Positions 54,379 to 64,000 of a stretch of DNA of 64,000 nucleotides are shown one piece after another. Below the pieces are notes generated by a model that saw nothing but the letters and a program-made list of their open reading frames with translations, did no database searches and was not told where the DNA came from. The number at the start of each line of letters is the position of its first letter. The first letter of the stretch is position 1. Made by a program: the position numbers and the translations under genes. The stretch comes from Calliopsis andreniformis (Eukaryota > Arthropoda > Insecta > Hymenoptera > Andrenidae). Location of the stretch: assembly GCF_051401765.1 (NCBI RefSeq), contig NW_027480535.1:682001-746000 (forward strand), written 5' to 3'.

Positions 54379-54505
54379 ACTGAGGACTGAGGATTGAGGA
54401 TTGAGAATTGAGGATTGAGGATTGAGGATTGAAGATTGAGGATTGGGTATTGAGGATTGAAGAATGAGGATTGAGGATTGAGGACTGAGGATTGAGGATT
54501 GAAGA
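54379..54505 (+). repeat. 126-bp segment present in the third block only
   Basis: Relative to about 28.76 and 43.64 kb, this block has 126 extra bases (18 heptamers, 42 codons), lengthening the - strand open frame from 798 to 840 codons. The segment resembles a module common elsewhere, for example near 4850-4960. It could be a gain here or a loss in the shared ancestor of the two 14.8-kb units. Confidence 0.75.
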
Positions 54506-55488
54506 TTGAGGACTGAGGATTGAGGATTGAGAATTGAGGATTGAGGATTGAGGATTGACGATTGAGTATTGAGGTTTGAAGATTGAGGATTTTGGATTGA
54601 GGATTGAGGATTGAGTATTGAACATTGAGGATTGGGGATTGAGGATTGACGATTGAGGATTCAGAATTGAGGATTGAGAATTGAGGATTGAGGATTGAAG
54701 GTTGAGTATTGAGGATTGAAGATTGAGGATTGAGGATTGAGGATTGAGGATTGACTATGTGGGCTGAGGGCTGAGGATTGAGGTTTGAGGACTGAGGACT
54801 GAGGATTGAGGATTGAGAATTGAGGATTGAGTATTGAGGATTGAATGTAGGGGATTGAGGGTTGAGGATTGAGGATTGAGGATTGAAGATTGAGGACTGG
54901 GGATTGAGGATTGAGGATTGAGGATTGAAGATTGAGGATTGGGGGACTGAGTGTTGAGGGTTGAGTGATGAGAATTGGTGTTTGTGGATAGAGATTTAAA
55001 GATTGCAGATTGAGTATTGAGTATTGAAAACTGTGAATTGATGATATTCTATTGAGGATTGAGAATTTACAACTGATTGTTGAGAACTGAGGTCTGAAGA
55101 TTGAGGATTCAGGATTGAGGACCCAGGATTGAGGTTTGAGGACTGAGGATTGAGGATTGAGGATTGAGGATTGAGGATTGAGGATTGAGGATTGAGGATT
55201 GAGGATTGGGGATTGAAGATTTAGGATTGGGTATTGGGTATTGAACATTGAGGATTGAGGGTTGAGGATTGAGGATTGAGGATTGAGGATTGAGGATTGA
55301 AGATTGAGGATTGGGTATTGAGGATTGAAGAATGAGGATTGAGGATTGAGGACTGAGGACTGAGGATTGAAGATTGAGAATTGAGGATTGAGGATTGAGG
55401 ATTGAGTATTGAAGATTGAGTATTGAGGATTGAATGTAGGGGATTGAGGGTTGAGGATTGAGGATTGAGGATTGAAGATTGAGGACTG

Positions 55489-57068
55489 GGGACTGAGTAT
55501 TGAGGGTTGAATGATGAGAATTGGTGTTTGTGGATTGAGGTTTAAAGATTGCAGATTGAGTATTGATTATTGAAAACTGTGAATTGATTATATTCTATTG
55601 AGGATTGAGAATTTACAACTGATTGTTGAGTGCTGAGGGCTGAAAATTGAGGATTCAGGATCGAGGATTCAGAATTGAGGTTTGAGGACTGAGGATTGAG
55701 GGTTGAAGATTGATTATTGAGGATTGAAGATTGAAGATTGAGGGTTGAGGAATGATGATTGAGGATGAGGGCTGAGGGTTGAGGATTGAGGCTTGAGGAT
55801 TGAGGACTGAGGATTGAGGATTGAGGATTGATGATTGAGTATTGAGGATTGAAGATTGAGGATTGAGGATTGAGGATTGAGGATTGAGGATTGAAGATTG
55901 AGGATTGGGGGACTGAGTGTTGAGGGTTGAGTGATGAGAATTGATGTTTGTGGATAGAGATTCAAAGATAGCAGATTGAGTATTGAGTATTGAAAACTGT
56001 GAATTGATGATATTCTATTGAGGATTGAGAATTGACAACTGATTTTTGAGCACTGAGGTCTGAAGATTGAGGATTCAGGATTGAGGATTCAGGATTGAGG
56101 TTTGAGTACTGAGGATTGAGGATTGAGGATTGAGGATTGACGATGAGGGCTGAGGGTTGAGGATTGAGGTTTGAGGACTGAGGACTGAGGATTGAGGATT
56201 GAGAATTGAGGATTGAGGATTGAGGATTGAAGATTGAGGATTGGGTATTGAGGATTGAAGAATGAGGATTGAGGATTGAGGACTGAGGACTGAGGATTGA
56301 AGATTGAGAATTGAGGATTGAGGATTGAGGATTGAGTATTGAAGATTGAGTATTGAGGATTGAATGTAGGGGATTGAGGGTTGAGCATTGAGGATTGAGG
56401 ATTGAAGATTGAGGACTGGGGACTGAGTATTGAGTGTTGAATGATGAGAATTGGTGTTTGTGGATTGAGGTTTAAAGATTGCAGATTGAGTATTGAGTAT
56501 TGAAAACTGTGAATTGATGATATTCTATTGAGGATTGAGAATTTACAACTGATTGTTGAGGGCTGAGGGCTGAAAATTGAGGATTCAGGATCGAGGATTC
56601 AGAATTGAGGTTTGAGGACTGAGGATTGAGGGTTGAAGATTGATTATTGAGGATTGAAGATTGAAGATTGAGGGTTGAGGAATGATGATTGAGGATGAGG
56701 GCTGAGGGTTGAGGATTGAGGCTTGAGGATTGAGGACTGAGGATTGAGGATTGAGGATTGATGATTGAGTATTGAGGATTGAAGATTGAGGATTGAGGAT
56801 TGAGGATTGAGGATTGAGGATTGAAGATTGAGGATTGGGGGACTGAGTGTTGAGGGTTGAGTGATGAGAATTGATGTTTGTGGATAGAGATTCAAAGATA
56901 GCAGATTGAGTATTGAGTATTGAAAACTGTGAATTGATGATATTCTATTGAGGATTGAGAATTGACAACTGATTTTTGAGCACTGAGGTCTGAAGATTGA
57001 GGATTCAGGATTGAGGACTCAGGATTGAGGTTTAAATACTGAGGATTGAGGATTGAGGATTGAGGATT
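55489..57068 (+). repeat. 930-bp-period module pair in the third block
   Basis: Counterpart of 44458-46037 at +11,031, with tags at 55572, 55992, 56502 and 56922. TATTGATTATTG near 55561 is a private change next to the first tag. Confidence 0.8.
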
Positions 57069-58605
57069 GAGGATTGAGGATTGAGGATTGAGGATTGAAG
57101 ATTGAGGATTGGGTATTGCTGACTGAACATTGAGGATTGAGGATTGAGGATTGAGTATTGAGGATTGAGGACTGAAGATTGAATATTGATGATTGAAGAT
57201 TGAGGATTGAGGATTGAGGATTGACGATTGACTATGAGGGCTGATGGTTGAGGATTGAGGTTTGAGGACTGAGGACTGAGGATTGAGGATTGAGAATTGA
57301 GGATTGAGGATTGAGGATTGAAGATTGAGGATTGGGTATTGAGGATCGAAGACTGAGGATTGAGGATTGAGGATTGAGGATTGAGGATTGAAGATTGAGG
57401 ATTGAGGATTGAGGATTGAGGATTGAAGATTGAGTATTGAGGATTGAAGATTGAGGATTGAGGATTGAGGATTGATGATTGAGTATTGAGGATTGAAGAT
57501 TGAGGATTGAGGATTGAGGATTGAGGACTGAGGATTGATGATTGTGGATTGATGATTGAGTATTGAGGATTGAAGATTGAGGATTGAGGATTGAGGATTA
57601 AGGATTGAGTGTTGAGGATTGAGAATTGAGGATTGAGGGTTGAAGATTGTGTATTCAGGATTGAAGATTGAGGATTGAGGATTGAGGATTGAGGATTGAC
57701 GATGAGGGCTGAGGGTTGAGGATTGAGGTTTGAGGACCGAGGACTGAGGATTGAGGATTGAGAATTGAGGATTGAGGATTGAGGATTGAAGATTGAGGAT
57801 TGGGTATTGAGGATTGAAGAATGAGGATTGAGGATTGAGGACTGAGGATTGGGGATTGAAGATTGAGGACTGAGGATTGAGGATTGAGGATTGAGGATTG
57901 AGGATTGAGAATTGAAGATTGAGTATTGAGGTTTGAAGATTGAGGATTTTGGATTGAGGATTGAGGATTGAGTATTGAACATTGAGGATTGGGGATTGAG
58001 GATTGACGATTGAGGATTCAGTATTGAGGATTGAGAATTGAGGATTGAGGATTGAAGGTTGAGTATTGAGGATTGAAGATTGAGGATTGAGGATTGAGTA
58101 TTGAGGATTGACTATGAGGGCTGAGGGTTGAGGATTGAGGTTTGAGGACTGAGGACTGAGGATTGAGGATTGGGAATTGAGGATTGGGGATTGAGGATTG
58201 AAGATTGAGGATTGGGTATTGAGGATCGAAGACTGAGGATTGACGATTGAGGATTGAGGATTGAGGATTGAAGATTGAGGATTGGGGATTGAGGATTGAG
58301 GATTGAAGATTGAGTATTGAGGATTGAAGATTGAGGATTGAGGATTGAGGATTGATGATTGAGTATTGAGGATTGAAGATTGAGGATTGAGGATTGAGGA
58401 TTGAGGACTGAGGATTGATGATTGACGATTGATGATTGAGTATTGAGGATTGAAGATTGAGGATTGAGGATTGAGGATTGAGGATTGAGTTTTGAGGATT
58501 GAGAATTGAGTATTGAGGGTTGAAGATTGTGTATACAGGATTGAAGATTGAGGATTGAGGATTGAAGATTGAGGACTGAGGATTGAGGGTTGAGGATTGA
58601 GTAAT

Positions 58606-60423
58606 GAAGATTGAGTATTGAGGATTGAATGTAGGCGATTGAGGGTTGAGGATTGAGGATTGAGGATTGAAGATTGAGGACTGGGGACTGAGTATTGAGT
58701 GTTGAGTGATGAGAATTGGTGTTTGTGGATAGAGATTTAAAGATTGCAGGTTGAGTATTGAGTATTGAAAACTGTGAATTGATGATACTCTATTGAGGAT
58801 TTAGAATTTACAACTGATTGTTGAGGACTGAGGTCTGAAGATTGAGGATTCAGGATTGAGGATCCAGGATTGAGGTTTGAGGACAGAGGATTGAGGATTG
58901 AGGATTGAGGATTGAGGATTGAGGATTGAGGATTGAGGATTGGGGATTGAAGATTGAGGATTGGGTATTGCGTATTGAACATTGAGGATTGAGGATTGAG
59001 GATTGAGGATTGAGGATTGGGTATTGAGGATTGAAGACTGAGGATTGAGGATTGAGGATTGAGGATTGAGGATTGAAGATTGAGGATTGAGGATTGAGGA
59101 TTCAGGATTGAAGATTGAGTATTGAGGATTGAAGATTGAGGATTGAGGATTGAGGATTGATGATTGAGTATTGAGGATTGAGAATTGAGGATTGAGGGTT
59201 GAAGATTGTGTATTCAGGATTGAAGATTGAGGATTGAGGATTGAGGATTGAGGATTGACGATGAGGGCTGAGGGTTGAGGATTGAGGTTTGAGGACTGAT
59301 GACTGAGGATTGAGGATTGAGAATTGAGGATTGAGGATTGAGGATTGAAGATTGAGGATTGGGTATTGAGGATTGAAGAATGAGGATTGAGGATTGAGGA
59401 CTGAGGATTGAGGATTGAAGATTGAGGATTGAGGATTGAGGATTGAGGATTGAGTATTGAAGATTGAGTATTGAGGTTTGAGGATTGAAGATTGAGGACT
59501 GGGGACTGAGTATTGAGGGTTGATTGATGAGAATTGGTGTTTGTGGATAGAGATTTAAAGATTGCAGATTGAGTATTGAGTATTGAAAACTGTGAATTGA
59601 TGACATTCTATTGAGGTTTGAGAATTTACAACTGATTGTTGAGGACTGAGGTCTGAAGATTGAGGATTGAGAATTGAGGATTGAGGATTGAGGATTGAGG
59701 ATTGAGGATTGGGGATTGAAGATTGAGGATTGGGTATTGCGTATTGAACATTGAGGATTGAGGATTGAGGATTGAGGATTGAGGATTGGGTATTGAGGAT
59801 TGAAGACTGAGGATTGAGGATTGAGGATTGAGGATTGAGGATTGAAGATCGAGTATTGTGGATTGAGGATTGAGGATTGAAGATTGAGTATTGAGGATTG
59901 AAGGTTGAGGATTGAGGATTGAGGGTTGATGATTGAGTATTGAGGATTGAGAATTGAGGATTGAGGATTGAGGGTTGATGATTGTGTATTCAGGATTGAA
60001 GACTGAGGATTGAGGATTGAGGATTGTGGATTGACGATGAGGTCTGAGTGTTGAGGATTGAGGTTTGAGGACTGAGGACTGAGGATTGAGGATTGGGGAT
60101 TGAGGATTGAGGATTGAAGATTGAGTATTGAGGATTGAAGATTGAGGATTGAGGATTGAGGATTGATGATTGAGTATTGAGGATTGAAGATTGAGGATTG
60201 AGGATTGAGGATTGAGGACTGAGGATTGATGATTGAGGATTGATGATTGAGTATTGAGGATTGGAGATTGAGGATTGAGGATTGAGGATTGAGGATTGAG
60301 TTTTGAGGATTGAGAATTGAGGATTGAGGGTTGAAGATTGTGTATACAGGATTGAAGATTGAGGATTGAGGACTGAAGATTGAAGATTGAGGATTGAGGA
60401 TTGAGGATTGAGGATTGATTATT
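58606..60423 (+). repeat. 1,818-bp tail HOR, copy 1
   Basis: This matches the next copy at +1,818 bp (259 heptamers plus 5 bases). Tags are at 58767 and 59585. It starts with gaatgtaggc at 58627, where all earlier copies of that motif read gaatgtaggg. Other shared variants are GATACTCTATTG and TTTAGAATTTAC. Confidence 0.78.
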
Positions 60424-61221
60424 GAAGATTGAGTATTGAGGATTGAATGTAGGCGATTGAGGGTTGAGGATTGAGGATTGAGGATTGAAGATTGAGGACT
60501 GGGGACTGAGTATTGAGTGTTGAGTGATGAGAATTGGTGTTTGTGGATAGAGATTTAAAGATTGCAGATTGAGTATTGAGTATTGAAAACTGTGAATTGA
60601 TGATACTCTATTGAGGATTTAGAATTTACAACTGATTGTTGAGGACTGAGGTCTGAAGATTGAGGATTCAGGATTGAGGATCCAGGATTGAGGTTTGAGG
60701 ACAGAGGATTGAGGATTGAGGATTGAGGATTGAGGATTGAGGATTGAGGATTGAGGATTGGGGATTGAATATTGAGGATTGGGTATTGCGTATTGAACAT
60801 TGAGGATTGAGGATTGAGGATTGAGGATTGAGGATTGGGTATTGAGGATTGAAGACTGAGGATTGAGGATTGAGGATTGAGGATTGAGGATTGAAGATTG
60901 AGGATTGAGGATTGAGGATTGAGGATTGAAGATTGAGTATTGAGGATTGAAGATTGAGGGTTGAGGATTGAGGATTGAGGATTGAGTATTGAGGATTGAG
61001 AATTGAGGATTGAGGTTTGAAGATTGTGTATTCAGGATTGAAGATTGAGGATTGAGGATTGAGGATTGAGGATTGAAGATTGACGATGAGGGCTGAGGGT
61101 TGAGGATTGAGGTTTGAGGACTGAGGACTGAGGATTAAGGATTGAGAATTGAGGATTGAGGATTGAGGATTGAAGATTGAGGATTGGGTATTGAGGATTG
61201 AAGAATGAGGATTGAGGATTG
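60424..61221 (+). repeat. 1,818-bp tail HOR, copy 2 (partial)
   Basis: It carries gaatgtaggc at 60445 and a tag at 60585, and matches copy 1 until about 61221 with a one-heptamer gain near 61080. The sequence then passes into modules with a 1,110-bp repeat. Confidence 0.76.
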
Positions 61222-63309
61222 AGGATCCAGGATTGAGGTTTGAGGACTGAGGATTGAGGATTGAAGATTGAGGATTGAGGATTGAGGATTGAGGATTGAG
61301 TATTGAGGATTGAGAATTGAGGATTGAGGGTTGAAGATTGTGTATTCAGGATTGAAGATTGAGGATTGAGGATTGAGGATTGAGGATTGAAGAATGAGGA
61401 TTGAGGATTGAGGACTGAGGATTGGGGATTGAAGATTGAGGACTGAGGATTGAGGATTGAGGATTGAGGATTGAGGATTGAGAATTGAGATTTGAAGATT
61501 GAGTATTGAGGTTTGAAGATTGAGGATTTTGGATTGAGGATTGAGGATTGAGGATTGAGTATTGAACATTGAGGATTGGGGATTGAGGATTGACGATTGA
61601 GGATTCAGTATTGAGGATTGAGAATTGAGGATTGAGGATTGAAGGTTGAGTATTGAGGATTGAAGATTGAGGATTGAGGATTGAGTATTGAGGATTGACT
61701 ATGAGGGCTGAGGGTTGAGGATTGAGGTTTGAGGACTGAGGACTGAGGATTGAGGATTGACAATTGAGGATTGGGGATTGAGGATTGAGGATTGAGGATT
61801 GAAGATTGAGGATTGGGTATTGCTGACTGAACATTGAGGATTGAGGATTGAGGATTGAGTATTGAGGATTGAGGACTGAAGATTGAATATTGATGATTGA
61901 AGATTGAGGATTGAGGATTGAGGATTGAGGATTGACTATGAGGGCTGATGGTTGAGGATTGAGGTTTGAGGACTGAGGACTGAGGATTGAGGATTGAGAA
62001 TTGAGGATTGAGGATTGAGGATTGAAGATTGAGGATTGGGTATTGAGGATCGAAGACTGAGGATTGAGGATTGAGGATTGAGGATTGAGGATTGAAGATT
62101 GAGGATTGAGGATTGAGGATTGAGGATTGAAGATTGAGTATTGAGGATTGAAGATTGAGGATTGAGGATTGAGGATTGATGATTGAGTATTGAGGATTGA
62201 AGATTGAGGATTGAGGATTGAGGTTTGAGGACTGAGGATTGATGATTGTGGATTGATGATTGAGTATTGAGGATTGAAGATTGAGGATTGAGGATTGAGG
62301 ATTAAGGATTGAGTGTTGAGGATTGAGAATTGAGGATTGAGGGTTGAAGATTGTGTATTCAGGATTGAAGATTGAGGATTGAGGATTGAGGATTGAGGAT
62401 TGACGATGAGGGCTGAGGGTTGAGGATTGAGGTTTGAGGACCGAGGACTGAGGATTGAGGATTGAGAATTGAGGATTGAGGATTGGGTATTGAGGATTGA
62501 AGAATGAGGATTGAGGATTGAGGACTGAGGATTGGGGATTGAAGATTGAGGACTGAGGATTGAGGATTGAGGATTGAGGATTGAGGATTGAGAATTGAGA
62601 TTTGAAGATTGAGTATTGAGGTTTGAAGATTGAGGATTTTGGATTGAGGATTGAGGATTGAGGATTGAGTATTGAACATTGAGGATTGGGGATTGAGGAT
62701 TGCCGATTGAGGATTCAGTATTGAGGATTGAGAATTGAGGATTGAGGATTGAAGGTTGAGTATTGAGGATTGAAGATTGAGGATTGAGGATTGAGTATTG
62801 AGGATTGACTATGAGGGCTGAGGGTTGAGGATTGAGGTTTGAGGACTGAGGACTGAGGATTGAGGATTGACAATTGAGGATTGGGGATTGAGGATTGAAG
62901 ATTGAGGATTGGGTATTGAGGATCGAAGGCTGAGGATTGACGATTTAGGGTTGAGCATTGAGGATTGAAGATTGAGGATTGGGGATTGAGGATTGAGGAT
63001 TGAAGATTGAGTATTGAGGATTGAAGATTGAGGATTGAGGATTGAGGATTGATGATTGAGTATTGAGGATTGAAGATTGAGGATTGAGGATTGAGGATTG
63101 AGGACTGAGGATTGATGATTGAGGATTGATGATTGAGTATTGAGGATTGAAGATTGAGGATTGAGGATTGAGGATTGAGGATTGAGTTTTGAGGATTGAG
63201 AATTGAGGATTGAGGGTTGAAGATTGTGTATACAGGATTGAAGATTGAGGATTGAGGATTGAAGATTGAGGATTGAGGATTGAGAATTGAGGATTGAGGA
63301 TTGAGTATT
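61222..63309 (+). repeat. Tail modules with a local 1,110-bp repeat
   Basis: The GAGGATTTTGGATTGAGG module occurs at about 61522 and again at about 62632 (1,110 bp apart). To its left the spacing shrinks by about 97 bp because of an indel. Both copies resemble the 57.9-58.2 kb stretch of the third block. No 15-bp tag lies in this interval and nothing gene-like is visible. Confidence 0.7.
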
Positions 63310-64000
63310 GAAGATTGAGTATTGAGGATTGAATGTAGGCGATTGAGGGTTGAGGATTGAGGATTGAGGATTGAAGATTGAGGACTGGGGACTGAGTATT
63401 GAGTGTTGAGTGATGAGAATTGGTGTTTGTGGATAGAGATTTAAAGATTGCAGGTTGAGTATTGAGTATTGAAAACTGTGAATTGATGATACTCTATTGA
63501 GGATTTAGAATTTACAACTGATTGTTGAGGACTGAGATCTGAAGATTGAGGATTCAGGATTGAGGATCCAGGATTGAGGTTTGAGGAGAGAGGATTGAGG
63601 ATTGAGGATTGAGGATTGAGGATTGAGGATTGAGGATTGAGGATTGGGGATTGAAGATTGAGAATTGGGTATTGCGTATTGAACATTGAGGATTGAGGAT
63701 TGAGGATTGAGGATTGAGGATTGGGTATTGAGGATTGAAGACTGAGGATTGAGGATTGAGGATTGAGGATTGAGGATTGAAGATTGAGGATTGAGGATTG
63801 AGGATTGAGGATTGAAGATTGAGTATTGAGGATTGAAGATTGAGGGTTGATGATTGAGGATTGAGGATTGAGTATTGAGGATTGAGAATTGAGGATTGAG
63901 GGTTGAAGATTGTGTATTCAGGATTGAAGATTGAGGATTGAGGATTGAGGATTGAGGATTGAGGATTGACGATGAGGGCTGAGGGTTGAGGATTGAGGTT
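63310..64000 (+). repeat. Tail HOR, copy 3 (cut by the window end)
   Basis: It matches 60424 onward at +2,886 bp, with gaatgtaggc at 63331 and a tag at 63471. Private changes include GAGATCTGAAG near 63534 and GAGGAGAGAGG near 63585. The array continues beyond the window. Confidence 0.78.

Larger units (their letters stand above)
47544..58574 (+). repeat. Third, rearranged relative of the 14.8-kb unit (11,031-bp period)
   Basis: From about 55.5 to 58.57 kb the sequence matches 44.5-47.54 kb at exactly 11,031 bp (tags 55572/44541, 55992/44961, 56502/45471, 56922/45891). Further left the offset changes stepwise to 10,905, 10,862, 10,736, 8,136 and 8,597, which marks internal insertions and deletions against the second unit. 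Steps seen are a 98-bp duplication near 47.72 kb, about 461 bp missing near 48.67 kb, a 2,600-bp tandem duplication, a 126-bp segment near 54.4 kb and a 43-bp segment near 54.9 kb. Confidence 0.8.
1..64000 (+). repeat. Heptanucleotide satellite array (GGATTGA)n filling the whole window
   Basis: Every line of the window is built from the 7-bp unit GGATTGA and point variants of it, such as GAGTATT, GAAGATT, GAGGACT, GAGGGTT, GATGATT, GAGAATT and GAGGTTT (rotated forms). Runs of five to ten perfect units are frequent. The + strand consensus contains no C and the - strand no G. The array continues past both ends. No stretch above 300 bases contains a gene or any unrelated sequence that I can see. 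The variants are arranged non-randomly in higher-order repeats, annotated separately. A satellite of this length with this hierarchy suggests eukaryotic heterochromatin, but host and chromosomal location cannot be read from the sequence. Confidence 0.98.

Noticed and set aside
52103..54625. 840-codon open frame on the - strand as a repeat-rich protein gene
   Set aside because: The frame is stop-free because the heptamer has no stop on the - strand; other frames give the same SILNPQS peptide. Starts occur only where a CAT (or CAC) variant arises, and there is no non-repeat domain, signal peptide or flanking gene context.
1..64000. CRISPR array
   Set aside because: There are no unique spacers of constant length between conserved direct repeats; everything is heptamer-derived and periods vary.
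1..64000. Promoters, ribosome binding sites or terminators
   Set aside because: GAGG-like strings resembling Shine-Dalgarno sites occur nearly every 7 bases as part of the repeat and carry no information; no hairpin terminator was seen on the nearly C-free strand.

Overview
The whole window is one tandem-repeat (satellite) array. Its basic unit is a 7-bp heptamer, GGATTGA on the + strand (any rotation, e.g. TTGAGGA; TCAATCC on the - strand). I found no unrelated sequence: no gene, RNA gene, mobile element, CRISPR array, origin or promoter that I can support. Even the most divergent stretches keep a recognisable heptamer cadence. The consensus + strand has no cytosine (3 G, 2 A, 2 T), so the two strands differ extremely in composition along the full 64 kb.

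The order in the array lies in its hierarchy. Heptamer variants are arranged into modules of about 420-615 bp, many marked by a conserved divergent block. I found 49 copies of this block, using the 15-bp string gaaaactgtgaattg as a tag. The modules form higher-order repeats (HORs) with periods near 2.9, 1.92, 1.82, 0.93 and 0.88 kb. These sit inside very large, nearly identical duplications: a 7,977-bp period at the left, a 14.8-kb tandem duplication in the centre (about 17.46-32.23 and 32.23-47.1 kb), and a rearranged third relative of it with an 11,031-bp period at about 47.5-58.6 kb.

Layout: 1-6.9 kb and 8.0-14.9 kb are copies of the 7,977-bp unit. About 9.6-21.2 kb is a run of four 2.9-kb HOR copies. 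About 23.2-28.4 kb, and its duplicate at 38.1-43.3 kb, is a different HOR family that lacks the 15-bp tag and carries a second tag, gaatgtagg. About 47.5-58.6 kb is the third, reshuffled block, containing a 2,600-bp tandem duplication. About 58.6-64 kb is a related tail with its own diagnostic variant (gaatgtaggc). The array runs off both ends of the window.

Long open frames exist on the - strand (up to 840 codons), but they follow from the repeat. Seven is not a multiple of three and the - strand consensus has no stop codon, so all three frames read the same 7-residue peptide repeat, SILNPQS. I do not call them genes.

Organism: not determinable from the sequence. Short heptamer arrays occur in some bacteria, but an uninterrupted 64-kb array with multi-level HORs and recent large tandem duplications looks most like eukaryotic heterochromatic satellite DNA. 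That is inference. Period lengths and boundaries come from aligning by eye; boundaries are good to roughly one to a few heptamers.
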